Under the pieces are notes generated by a model. That model had not been told where the DNA came from, made no database searches, and saw nothing but the letters and a program-made list of their open reading frames with translations. The translations under genes and the position numbers were made by a program. From Dendrophyllia cribrosa (Eukaryota > Cnidaria > Anthozoa > Scleractinia > Dendrophylliidae): 64,000 nt of DNA. Every line of letters begins with the position of its first letter. Position 1 is the first letter of the stretch. The stretch covers positions 33,550,030-33,614,029 of the forward strand of contig JAJLRJ010000004.1 of the NCBI GenBank assembly GCA_024195265.1, written 5' to 3'. This document shows positions 27,901 through 36,900 of this stretch, one piece after another.

Positions 27901-28471
27901 TTCGCAGATTGGGATCCTCTTGTTCACTGACTCTGATCACAACCACCTTATTGTTCTTGTATCCATAAATGTTGATTGGAAGGTTGTTTTGACGTTCAAC
28001 CTTGGAAATCTGACTCAATGGTGTTGGAAAATCGATTCCAGTTAAGTCTAGGCCATCATCAATGGGATAACTTCCTGGCCTGTCTGAGTGAACATTTGTG
28101 GGGAACAATGCAGATCGCAGTGCCCAGCGCAGACACTGGTTATCTCTGTTCTTCACATTGATGATAGCCTGCTTTGACCTGAGTTTTGATGGTGTTGGGA
28201 TAAATGTGCCACCTCGTAGAGGCTGGTATGTCCCGAACTCAAGGTAAACAGTTTTGATATTCTCAATCACCCAACCAGAACCCAACTGCTGCCATCTGGC
28301 AATCTCTTCCTCAAAGTCATTGACAATGCCTTCCAGAGTGCCCTCCTCTCGAAGCTGATAGAGATGTGTTACAATCAGTGGATTGACGTTCCAAAAGAAG
28401 TGATTAATTTCTCGTCGTCCATCATCGCCTTCCATTGAAAAGTGAACATCGAATGACAAAGTGACCTTCAC
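24944..28471 (-). CDS. polB: Protein-primed family B DNA polymerase (pPolB) with OTU-like and zinc/HNH-like insertions
   Basis: A 1175-codon frame from a GTG at 28471; the first in-frame ATG is at 28435. The N-terminal region (about 110-210) has DNQCLRWAL (C113) and TSHYC (H204), resembling the Cys/His pair of OTU-type proteases. A C-x2-C module follows (228-231). Exonuclease motifs are YADFES (D286, E288), NLKGYDAHH (D517) and LETDVLLLADV (D659). Between Exo I and II are CHIC (380-383) and CLYC (458-461) pairs and DHCHITGKYRGAAHHSCN (476-492), an endonuclease VII-like zinc site. Polymerase motifs are A YLDANNLYGW (D755), B KLMNNSVFGKT (from 914) and C YTDTDS (D1016, D1018). The enzyme would replicate the linear element by protein priming. 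The lack of an ATG near the start and the overlap with the 28468-28716 frame suggest a frame break in its N-terminus. Confidence 0.92.
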   Translation of the reverse strand: MKVTLSFDVHFSMEGDDGRREINHFFWNVNPLIVTHLYQLREEGTLEGIVNDFEEEIARWQQLGSGWVIENIKTVYLEFGTYQPLRGGTFIPTPSKLRSKQAIINVKNRDNQCLRWALRSALFPTNVHSDRPGSYPIDDGLDLTGIDFPTPLSQISKVERQNNLPINIYGYKNNKVVVIRVSEQEDPNLRRINLMLLTNTRTSHYCFIKSMSRLLHSDFNARRRMHHCDRCLQAFSSERVLTDYLFYCRGVKGRPARAEMPKEGENFLHFKNFQNQMKKPWVIYADFESIVEKVHGCIPDPQQSSTTETSVHKPCGFCMLAVRSDGETKGPYLYRGEDAVPVFLDTLQQLEGVIRDELKHKAPLSMTRADWAEFNRATDCHICDKPLIKDNFRDAIAIYDFDTGNYEGFVHRHTNNCYKKSFKVFIHHYDGEMEVYPFIGPWNQRKAPPDNLPEQVDCLYCEEPLIQDSVRDAVKDHCHITGKYRGAAHHSCNINHFRTNPKTEIIPVIFHNLKGYDAHHIMSGIADVNSDLKCIPKNMEKYISFSLGKLRFIDSLQFMQSSLSALVDANKPESFTITASHEKNQARRGLLLQKGIYPYEYMDSWARFDEISLPPKDAFYSELKKEGISDEEYAHVQKVWEVFGCKTLGDYHDLYLETDVLLLADVFENFRKTCLWNYKLDPAHYYTSPGLSWDALLRYTKINLELLTDVNMHLFVERGLRGGISMESRRHCKANNPYLRDHNPNEESSYIMYLDANNLYGWAMSQPLPVGNFAWCPVFPTQHQIRRWRPNRKIGYILEVDLEYPEELHDEHNAYPLAPESRSVPKEWMSPYQRALAEGQPKDKTQKLLLTLNNKSRYVLHYRNLQQYLDLGMKLTKIHKMLKFEQRAWMEPYISLNTELRKRATSDFEKNFFKLMNNSVFGKTMENLRNRIDMKLVRAHERDKMRKLIASPLFSRATVFGPKLAGLQMHKEKIKFNRPVYTGMCILDLSKTLMYDFYYKHLKLKYGQCVDLLYTDTDSLLLEIKTDDVYKDMENLLDELYDTSDYPKDHPLHSQKNKKVIGKMKDECAGKPISETVCLRSKMYSILLDDYKNIKKAKGTTKVVTKKEITHQNYKDALFDRRTFKHGMDRLRSKGHQIFGEHITKTTLYPFDSKRWIKDDGIHTLAYGHKDIGGN

Positions 28472-28716
28472 CCCGCCAAGCTCTGTGACTTCGCGTGCAT
28501 TTTCTGGAGAAAAGCCGCCCGATTAGTTATGAAGAATGAATTGAGGTCCTTGATGGGGTAATCACCAGGGACGTTCATCTTATAACCATGCAACCAATCA
28601 CCAAAGTAATCTTGGTTCCTTGGGTTGAAGTCAAGACGTTGAGCCGCCATGTTATATACAGGGGTTTTATTTTCTTCAATTGGTGGTCTCGTGTCGGGAC
28701 CCTGTGCCATTGCCAT
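28468..28716 (-). pseudogene. Right-end ORF, likely N-terminal part of the polymerase gene
   Basis: 82 codons from an ATG inside the right TIR (MAMAQGPDTRPP). An internal ATG at 28650 (MAAQRLDFNPRNQDYF) is preceded by TATATAAC and is a better start by analogy with the other genes, giving 60 codons. The frame encodes WLHGYKMNVPGDYP and NSFFITNRAAFLQ and stops at 28468-28470, overlapping the polymerase frame, which is open in turn without an ATG. A one-base shift near 28471-28520 would link the two. The MAMAQ start is copied from the TIR and matches the left-end gene. If it is instead an independent gene, its function is unknown. Confidence 0.55.
28651..28660 (-). promoter_or_regulatory. TGTATATAAC promoter motif at the right-end gene
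   Basis: On the minus strand TGTATATAAC abuts the ATG at 28650, matching the element's TATA-at-ATG arrangement. Confidence 0.45.
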
Positions 28717-28994
28717 GTGGGTTGGTATGCACAGGGGTTGGGTTTCTTCAATTGGCTATACCTCCCTGGGGCGGTGGTCTCGTGCCGGACCAGCATTCAC
28801 AGTGAGTAGTTAGGGACGTTGGGGCGTTCGGGACCACCCCCAAAGACCCATTTGGAGCCTTAATTTAATGATTGGCACCGCCACCCACAGGGCCGACTGG
28901 AAGGAGGACCTGTGGGTGGCGGTGCCAATCATTAAATTAAGGCCCCAAATGGGTCTTTGGGGGTGGTCCCGAACCCCCAACGTCCCTAACTACT
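28702..28994 (-). repeat. Right terminal inverted repeat (293 bp)
   Basis: Gapless reverse complement of 10922-11214 with a few substitutions. It contains the start codon and first five codons of the right-end frame and ends AACTACT next to the target duplication. Confidence 0.92.
28805..28994. repeat. Terminal 190-bp palindrome (right)
   Basis: Same palindrome as 10922-11111. The loop here reads as the complement of the left loop, so both ends carry the palindrome in the same orientation relative to the tip. Confidence 0.9.
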
Positions 28995-28999
28995 TATCC
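28995..28999 (+). repeat. Target-site duplication TATCC, right
   Basis: Exact copy of 10917-10921, immediately outside the right TIR. Confidence 0.8.
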
Positions 29000-29094
29000 C
29001 ATAAGGCAGCGCGCGCGTAATCGTGAGGTTTACAGTTGAATAATGGCGGTCAGAAGTGTTTTTATCGATGCTTTCCAGAATTGTTTTTCTTGTC

Positions 29095-29301
29095 TTATAC
29101 CACGACTGGAACTCGGAATGGTGCTATAAATGTGGGAAGTGTTGATTTGGACAGTTGAAAAGTCCCTTTCGGCGGTACGCCTGTTCTGCACTCGGATGGA
29201 AGCGATTTGAGTACTTCGTACAACGTGCAAGCTGCATTGTAGCCCGGGATTGTAGCATACAGTATTCCAACTGTAAGCATGAAAATCACTTGGTGTTTCA
29301 T
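29095..29301 (-). CDS. Possible first coding exon of a secreted host protein
   Basis: A minus-strand ATG at 29301 opens a hydrophobic signal-peptide-like start (MKHQVIFMLTVGILYATIPG) followed by a Cys-containing segment (CTLYEVLKSLPSEC). A GTATAAG donor-like site follows a valine-rich end near 29100-29110. No downstream exon was identified on the minus strand; the Polinton lies about 100 bp beyond, so the insertion may sit in its intron or 3' side. Evidence is weak but the signal peptide is convincing. Confidence 0.35.
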   Translation of the reverse strand: MKHQVIFMLTVGILYATIPGYNAACTLYEVLKSLPSECRTGVPPKGTFQLSKSTLPTFIAPFRVPVVV

Positions 29302-29393
29302 TTATATTGTATTTTTGTTATACAGTATTAAAGATACTTTTTTCCATCGATGTTTCTTGTTTGTTCTTATTTAGTTATTCATCTTTTTACCGT

Positions 29394-29522
29394 ATGTCGG
29401 CCACCGCACTAGAAGAGTTCGGTCGATCGTTCGATCAAACGCTCTCCGACTTCTCTTCCAATTTGACGCGGGTGGCACAATTTTGGCAGGTTTTTCAACG
29501 CAGTGTTGCAAACTTTGCCGCT
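29394..29522 (+). CDS. Small helical ORF, 42 codons from its likely ATG
   Basis: MSATALEEFGRSFDQTLSDF followed by an amphipathic helix ending RSVANFAA. It may be the N-terminal exon or relic of the broken ORF series that follows on the same strand. No domain is recognised and no splice site could be settled. Confidence 0.3.
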
Positions 29523-29732
29523 TAAATGTATTGTTTGGCCGCTAATTTGTGTCTTTTTGCGTTTAAATGCAATGGCTTTTCCATTGAATGAAAAAAAAAA
29601 AAAAACAGTCAAGCTGAGGCTCTCGTTCGCCTACATTGTCCATTTCAAAGCTGTGAAAAATTTTATAAAAACAAAAAAAGAAGTTTACTCGAGCATTTTC
29701 GCTTATATCCGGCACATAAACCGGAATATTTA

Positions 29733-31108
29733 TTGGAAATAGCTTCTCGCAAGCGTATATCGACAAAGGACATAGTTGAAAGATTTTTGAACAGAGAAAA
29801 CCCTTACTCAAGACGACAAAGGGTGCGTGAGCTCATTTCACAGCTGACCGATGAAGAAATTGTTGAATTTACCCTTCCGAGAGTTGTCGATGTTGTACCA
29901 CCTGCAGCCGTTTTCTTGGAAGGAAGCTCTTGTTCCGGCGATGTTTTTCAGAAGTTGGTCACCTTCAGAGAACAAATTTGTCTTCGCTTTCCGGAACTTA
30001 AAATTTTCTTCTACTCAAGTCCCTCTCCTTCAACTTCCTATCAAGACCCAAAGCAGAAATTTATTGACATGGTACTTGAGAACAAGAGTGATTGTTGTGA
30101 GTGGTTGCTAGAAATAGAGGATGGCTCTCTTGTTAAAGATTCACTTATGCCTTTGGTTTTTAAAACTCTTTGATTCTGCATTCAAAGAGTTTTCATGTGG
30201 TATTGTTGGAACATTTGGCATTAGCCAAAGAGAAACACAGGACGTTTTGAGAAATAAGTGGGGAAAAACAATTGAACGAGTAATTGGCATAAACCCCATT
30301 CTCAGTAAAGGGGAAATTTTTAATAAACTAAATGACACAAGTCAAGAATTGCTAGAAAAGATTGGACTGCCGTTTAATGAATTTGGAGAGGTAGTTGTGG
30401 GCTATATTGACATTGAGAAATACATAACACTATTTCTTAGCCAGTCAGGAGTACAGAGTGCAATTACAACACCAAATAGCAACATTATCGTAATGGATTG
30501 CACTAATGGTTTCCCATGGCTGAAATGGTCACGCCATTTCACTGGGGAGACAAGTGTCAGGGTGAAGATAATTGAGCCCTACAACTTACTAAGCACACTC
30601 AGTATTAACAGTTGCTCTTTGGTTGGGAAATGATGACTATGACACTGTCAAAAAATGTGCAGGGGCAGTTTATGAACAGCTTAAACAACTTAAAACAATC
30701 AAACATCCACTAAGTGGGAAAGAAATTAAAATTGTAAGGAGGAGCTGTGGTGATGGTAAGGAAAGAAGGTCATCAACAGGGAATTCTTCTGCAAAGTCCT
30801 CCTATCCAATTCCTGAGGCCCCAGAACACTACAGTCAATTAGGAGACATGAAACTACTTTGCTCATGTCCGGTTTGGTCTGTTCAGGACACTGAAACCCT
30901 GGAAACAAAATTTAAAACAGAACTTAGTGGAAAAGCCCCTAGCAAAGAAAAACACAGGGAATTTGCAAAACAAAATCTTGGAAATACTGGCCGTAAAAAT
31001 ATATGTGGAACACCACTCTCTGAATACTACCCTGGAAAAGCCCACCTTGGGTTTCGATCTGCAGAAACACTATGCTTGCGGATTGCTAAAATTGTATCAG
31101 GTTTGTAA
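29733..31108 (+). pseudogene. Broken unknown gene in three frames
   Basis: Three overlapping plus-strand frames read as one degenerate protein: 29733-30173 (KDIVERFLNRENPYSRRQRV...LTDEEIVEFTLP), 30121-30633 (GIVGTFGISQRETQDVLRNKWG...NSNIIVMDCTNGFPWLKW) and 30623-31108 (VRRSCGDGKERRSSTGNSSAK...YPIPEAPEHYSQLGD). Each successive part is shifted by +1. No introns are evident and no ATG starts the first or third part, so this looks like a retrocopy or transposon-derived gene with two single-base lesions. The family was not identified. Confidence 0.45.
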
Positions 31109-31611
31109 CTATGACATGGATAAAAGCTACAACTAGCTCCATAATAATTATTGATAAATTGAAGGGTGCCTGGCAAAACCTCTAAGTGACTTCTGATAAA
31201 CTGCTAGATTCTCATTCCAAATTGCAAGTACATATAGTTAATACTGGTTAATACTTGAACAAACGCTGTGCGGAACGATAAATATTTTAAATGTGTAGCC
31301 TGCGAGAAAGCGCTTGGTCTCGGGGGCCGGATCAAGGGAATCCATACGCTTATTTGTAAACTGAATACGCTTATTTGAAACTTGAAAATGGAATGAAAAT
31401 GGCAAATTAACATTCATCATTTTACTGGTTTTTTTTTTTCGCTCTTTGTTTTAGATTTATTCGCTCAAATCGGAAAAGGCTTAGTTAATTACTAATAAAT
31501 ATTAGTAATTAATATTTAATGATGGCATCGATCCTTTACGAAAGGGGAATCAGCCTCCCCGAAATGAAATGTATCCAATAAAATAGTACAATGTTCACCA
31601 TACATACTAAT
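31109..31611. other. Non-coding DNA
   Basis: AT-rich sequence containing a palindromic TAATTACTAATAAATATTAGTAATTA (31484-31509). No gene seen. Confidence 0.5.
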
Positions 31612-32017
31612 GGCCCCGTCACACTATTGCGTATCGTACTAGCGTATGCCAGCGTATGAAAAATATCACTCATACGCTGGTATACGCTGGCATACGCTAG
31701 GGGTACATTAAGCATAGGTTGTATACGTTTCAAGCACGGTCGCATACGGTGGCATACGCTGGCATACGGCGAGGCAGAAAACATTTTTAAGCATGCTTAA
31801 AAATTTTGTGCGTATTCGGACGTATGGTTTATACGCTAAGCATACGCTAGGCATACGCTGAATACGCGAGAGTTACGCTGGAGGTACGTTACTCATAGGT
31901 CAAGTACGCTGGTCATACGCTGTATTTTCAAGGGCATTTTGTGCGTATGAAAATTACTTTGTGAATTTTCATGCGCAACTCATACGTTTCTCTCATACGC
32001 AATAGTGTGACAGGGCC
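31612..32017. mobile_element. MITE filled with TATACGC repeats
   Basis: The terminal inverted repeat GGCCCCGTCACACTATTGCG on the left matches CGCAATAGTGTGACAGGGCC on the right. The interior is almost entirely degenerate CATACGC/GCGTATG repeats in both orientations (for example GTATACGCTGGCATACGCTA), so the whole 406 bp can fold back. No coding content. Confidence 0.75.
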
Positions 32018-32109
32018 TTAACATACATACTTTCTTATATGCTCCCCTAAGGACGTTTCAACATATAATTACATGGTAATACAATACAATCATAAATGAA
32101 TGGGGTTAG

Positions 32110-32285
32110 TTTCTAGAGAAACTGTGGTGCTGCGTCGGTGGGGGGATGAAACACGAGAATTTAGTTTTATCGACTGAGACGATTCGCTCCGACGAAGGGC
32201 TAGCGCTCGAAACGTCAGCAAGTTGAATCTTTTTACGGTGGTCAATTTACCTTATCGACTCAGTCGATAAAACTAAATTCTCGCA
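32110..32285. repeat. Hammerhead-like repeat with Penelope-type context
   Basis: Contains GACGAAGGGCTAGCGCTCGAAACGTC (32191-32216). This has the layout of a hammerhead ribozyme core (CUGAUGA - stem II - GAAA - GUC) with the first box degenerate (CCGACGA). It is bracketed by TTTATCGACTGAG and CTCAGTCGATAAA inverted motifs (32166-32276). Related motifs occur at 61702-61731 and 62027-62058. Confidence 0.5.
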
Positions 32286-32749
32286 ATACAATCATAACTT
32301 GTTTTTTAAGGTGGAAAGGAAAGGCACGTGTTAGAAGCTTTTATCTAAGTCATTCCAAATCTTTACAGCTCTCTAATGAAATGATCGTTGTTCAGTAACA
32401 GTTCTGAAAAGAGGGATTTCCAACCTTTTAAAGATGCGCGTACAGCGACTATACACTTCCGTGCATTCAACAATCGCACAGATAAGATGGCGCTAAATTA
32501 CCTATGCACTTATATGACATGACTGTTTCTCCATAAATTAGCAGGTCTCTGACTGACTGACAACATGAACTCAGCGATCATATGGACACCTGCATTAGCG
32601 AACGTCAGCAATTAGTAGCGTTTAATTAACGAGATCTTTGGCGATCGATAACCATCATATGAAAACGACCCTTTCATCGCACAGTTTTTGATCGTTCGCG
32701 TGCAGACCGCGTATTATACTTACTTCGTCGGTCACTGTTCTTTCTCATT
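32286..32749. other. Downstream region of the GPCR gene
   Basis: No gene or strong repeat seen. Because the GPCR is on the minus strand this is its 3' flank and may hold its 3' UTR. Confidence 0.4.
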
Positions 32750-33994
32750 TCACGGTATGCGGGTTTTCTTTCCTTTTAAGGTGGTGGTTTTGCCTGTTGG
32801 AGATGTTATCGTTATAACTGGCAAGACGACCTCCACTTTTGCCGGCTTAGTCCTAATTTCTTTCACTGATAAGGTACGGGTTTGATGTCCTAAAGCTATA
32901 GATTGCCTCAATGTTCCATTAAAAACCATTGGTTCGCAATTCTGTCTATTTTTGCTGCTGCCACTTTCATTATGGTTATCTTCTTCGGCGTTGTTTTCAC
33001 ATACACGTGGTGGCAAGGGTTGTGCGTGTACCTTTTTATTGAGAGCACAAGTGCCTCGAAGTATGTCAAGAAAAGTCATTACAAGCCTTCTGTCGAGGCT
33101 TGTAAAAATAAAAACATTGGCTGCGTACTTTAGATACGTTAATGATCGACATAAAGCAATGGCACTGAGTGAATGTATTTTAACTTTGGTATAAATGATA
33201 GAAGCAATGGTGTAGGGTACATATGAGAAACAGACGACCAGGATAACCTTAGTTATTGTCCGGGAAATATTTCTTTCCTTCGTCTGCCACTGGTTTCTGT
33301 GTTCCTGAGAAATTGACTCGGAAGCTGTAATCTCAGAGTGCTCCTTCACCAGCTTCTTGATTCGTACATAATAAAAAATGTTTGTAGAGACAGAGAGCAC
33401 GAAGAACAAAAATAAACTTCCCCGCACTGCTGTAATCACCTTAGGTTCCGTTTGTCGTGGAAGCAGTGGGTTCGGGTTTTCGGTCTTGAAAACAAAAAAG
33501 AAGGCTAGACTCACACTGAATGCCAATGCAAGAATTTGCACCAAACAAATTCGCTTCGTCGTGAGAAACGCTTGACGATGGGAACATTTTCTTAAGGCAT
33601 CATTCCTATCGATGCTAAGAAGAAAGAAACAGGTAATGTACCCCCAAAAGAGACATGGACCAAGGACTACTTGAGCTAAATTCAGGTTGTATAGGTGGCC
33701 GACAGGAGCAGATACAATCGTAGTGCTGAAGGCCAACGGGATTTCCACCGTGCTACCAAGCAGATCTACAACGGCAAGGCTCCTCAGAATCAAACTGGTA
33801 GTTTTTCTCATAAAAACGTTCTTTAATCTTAAGACTGTGATAACAATGGTGTTGCCAACGATTCCAATAACAGCCAAAGTGGTGATGAAAACGCCCAAGA
33901 ACACTTTGATTTCGAAGGCGATTTCTTTTTCCAAAAAATCACTTCGCTCTCCTGGGAAGGAAGAATTTCTCGAGCTTGAATTTTCAGTTGTCAT
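32750..33994 (-). CDS. Rhodopsin-like (class A) G-protein-coupled receptor, single exon
   Basis: A 414-aa protein, intact from ATG to TGA. The N-terminus carries two N-x-S-type sites (NSS). Seven hydrophobic segments lie at about 31-56 (with G47-N48), 66-92 (LAVVD, D77), 105-128 (ending DRN 129-131 in place of DRY), 149-170, 187-212, 247-268 (CFSYVP, a variant of CWxP) and 274-298 (NVFIF in place of NPxxY). A third-loop Ser/Glu/Lys-rich region and a long Ser/Thr/Lys-rich tail (310-414) follow. The Cys normally at the top of TM3 is not at the canonical place. Single-exon receptors with degenerate DRY/NPxxY motifs are common in cnidarian expansions. Ligand unknown. Confidence 0.85.
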   Translation of the reverse strand: MTTENSSSRNSSFPGERSDFLEKEIAFEIKVFLGVFITTLAVIGIVGNTIVITVLRLKNVFMRKTTSLILRSLAVVDLLGSTVEIPLAFSTTIVSAPVGHLYNLNLAQVVLGPCLFWGYITCFFLLSIDRNDALRKCSHRQAFLTTKRICLVQILALAFSVSLAFFFVFKTENPNPLLPRQTEPKVITAVRGSLFLFFVLSVSTNIFYYVRIKKLVKEHSEITASESISQEHRNQWQTKERNISRTITKVILVVCFSYVPYTIASIIYTKVKIHSLSAIALCRSLTYLKYAANVFIFTSLDRRLVMTFLDILRGTCALNKKVHAQPLPPRVCENNAEEDNHNESGSSKNRQNCEPMVFNGTLRQSIALGHQTRTLSVKEIRTKPAKVEVVLPVITITSPTGKTTTLKGKKTRIP

Positions 33995-36900
33995 TGCCTT
34001 GTTGTGTCGACTAACCGTTCCTTTAGGGCTAGGGCTTGGCTAAAAACGATTTAAAAGAAATATGGACAACAACCTAGCAGAGAAAGAGAAAACAAATTGG
34101 AACCTATAGTAGTACACTGGACAAACCTATTGATTCTTGGATTAAAGGATGATAACTTTTGAAAGCTTTAACTAAATTCCATTAAAAACGGCAATATAAG
34201 AGACAAGAAAATTTCACACATGGAAAATTTTGGGAGAGACTGTACCTTTCCAAACAAGCTCAGTGACTGGTTAACGAAACAATAGGTTAAACAACACAAA
34301 CAATAGCCCTAGACCTAAACACAATAGAAGCTACAGTACAACGGGGCCAATAAAATTAGAGGTCTGGAAGAGCTACAGTACTACTCAAAATTTTTAAAAT
34401 ACCTCGGTGTTTACATTAATACCATGAAAAAGGTGACCGGGAAAGTACGCTCGACTGATAGGTTTTCGCACCAAAGATTCGCCCTGGTTGTGAAATGTTT
34501 ATATTTTTTGTTTATCAGTAAATCGATTTATTTACCCAGAAAATAATACCTCAGTGTTTAAATTATCACGAAAAGACTTTTTAAAAGGTAGATTTCAACC
34601 GGCAATCCTTTCTACAAATAGAAACTTAGTTTCAAAAGGTTTCTTCCATAAACAGAAGAAAAAGCAGATAGAAAACATTGACAACACTTATCCGCGCCAA
34701 GAAATCATTAAGAAAAAAGTTCTTGAACTACCAAAGCTGATGTAGCGGCAAACGGTGCATTTGCAGAAACTAGAGTTCAATAATAAGATAAAAATACTGC
34801 AAAAAAATTGAAAAGGTTTTTCTCACGACATGTAATACATGAACCCTTTGAAAAAAAATCGGGAGATGGAAAAAAGCAACAGCGTAGCTCATTTCGGGAG
34901 CGAAATAACTGGACGACTTGACAGACCCTCGTGTCAGCGCCGTTGTTTTTGCTTGCCGACCGCTTCACAGAATGGATGTAAATGTAGTAATTAGTTTAAC
35001 GACTGTCAATTGCCAGCTCTATCGAATTAAATAGCCGAAAAACGATTTTTGTTGAAGGTTTCAAACAAATTCTGCAGCGAAGCAAACTCAAGCGCATTGT
35101 AGATATTCGCTGCCATGACGAAATTTTGGCGCGAAAACCGATGCGGTCGCACGGCTTTTCCAACCTTCCTTTTCTCTGGTCAACTTTAACACTCATGTAT
35201 TTGAAGAATTTGAAATTTCCTTGTCTCTAAGGTTGCCGTTGTACTTAAATAAGGTAAAGCATTAAAAACTTATGATCATTTAACGCAATCCGATATTGTT
35301 TTGTCTTGTGTATTACTATCCATAATAAGTTTATGATTTGCACATGCTTTTACTGGTAACGTACATGTAAATGCGTGTATTTTTAAGGGAATAGTTAACG
35401 TGACCGAGTGCATTGTTGAGTTAAATAAAAAAGGAAACACGAGAGAAGTGCTTTTCGCACTTCTCGAGTGTATTTTTAAAATTCCCAAGTGCTTATACAC
35501 CTGGTCGAAAATGCGTTGTCGGGCATACAGTGTAGACCATGAACGAATCGGCCGAATGGTTTTCTGGGAAGTAAAAAAACTTATTGTGTTCTCAGATAAA
35601 TCACATATTACTCCATAGTATTCTCAAAATCATCCCTTGAAAGGAGTAGATCTCAAATACTAATAAGTGAAATGTTTATTAAACATTTCGGCCTTATCAT
35701 TTGCCTTGTTCCCAGAATTCCATTGTGTCCTATCGTTTATAATTTGTGCTTTTTTACCCGACAACGTTTCTTCAATTAGGTGTATAACACAACAGTGCAC
35801 AAGGAACAAAGCTACTACTTCCTTTATAGAATGTCCTATGATTTGTGGGCGCTCATACTGTTGACGTGGCTGGAAATGCCACCATGAAATATTTAACTTT
35901 ATAACATAGAGGGGAAAATTATTGAATGCTGATTGGCTGTCAAAGAGGGCATTTTTCCTTAATTGACGGCAAAATTACTCCCTCCTGATTGATTTTGATT
36001 GGAAGGAAATCGGATTATACCTAAGAAAGGAATTCTATAGGTGAATAACAGCATTTTACGCCAAACAGGAAGCGATAATTTGTGTTAAAACTTGGATTAA
36101 CTTGGCGCCTGCAGGCCAGTTTGCGACGCTGAAGACCTTGAACAAATTCGTTCATGGAGACAAAAGGTTAATTTCAATCACTTCTGGATATATGCGAATT
36201 TCTGATAACCTAAAGAAATAAAATTTGACAGATTTTGCTGAAAGGTACAATATACATTTAACAGGAGAAAGAATAAGGCTAAAAGAAGTGAAAGAAAGCA
36301 ATTAAATAGCCAAACATGCAAGTTAGTTTGAACTCGCTATTTGTTATTGTTTGGGCGATGTTGCAGCTCTCGTAAGGTCTCACACCTCAAAGCAGCAAGA
36401 ACTTTACAACACAGGAAACTTAATCAAAATTTGCTTTTTTTACCATAAAGTGTCTCTTATCGATAAATTAGGCTTTGTTGTCTAGATGTACATATAACAG
36501 CCAAATGTATCTTTGACATTAGAAATATAATAAACAACAGTGAGTTGAAGAGTGTCAGTTTGCGAGAGAATATTTTCAATTCGGGTAGTTTTAAGTCTGA
36601 GTGACCCTTGAAAAGTCTGAACGGTTTCCCTATATTTTTGTCTTCTTTATTATAAACAAGTAATCGCATGTTCCCTCGTAAAATTCAAGATTAATATCAC
36701 TTGTGTTTTCAGAAGCTGTAGAAACTGCCTGAATCGCGAATAGATATACTAATCGGATAAAAAGATACTACAGTAAAACAGAAGCATTAGTTTGGAAGTA
36801 AAGTGCAGGATTGCAAACATGGAAGTGGATTACAGTTCATCAAATTCGATTTCATGACAGGCGGTCAAGAAATCAAAACTACCATTCCTGTGCAATTCCT

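Larger units (their letters stand above)
10922..28994 (+). mobile_element. Polinton/Maverick (adintovirus-like) element, 18,073 bp
   Basis: A large self-synthesising DNA transposon/endogenous virus with ends beginning AGTAGTT and finishing AACTACT, 293-bp TIRs and a TATCC target duplication. The gene content fits the Polinton/adintovirus group: protein-primed PolB, RVE-type integrase, FtsK/HerA-like packaging ATPase, probable double-jelly-roll capsid protein and penton-like proteins. Unusual cargo includes a YqaJ nuclease and a VLTF3-like zinc-ribbon protein. Adenovirus-type maturation protease and superfamily helicase genes were looked for and not recognised. Near-identical TIRs point to a fairly young copy, although several frames are broken. 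Confidence 0.92.

Noticed and set aside
31612..32017. Possible CRISPR-like array of short repeats
   Set aside because: Repeats are in both orientations without unique spacers and lie inside a TIR element.
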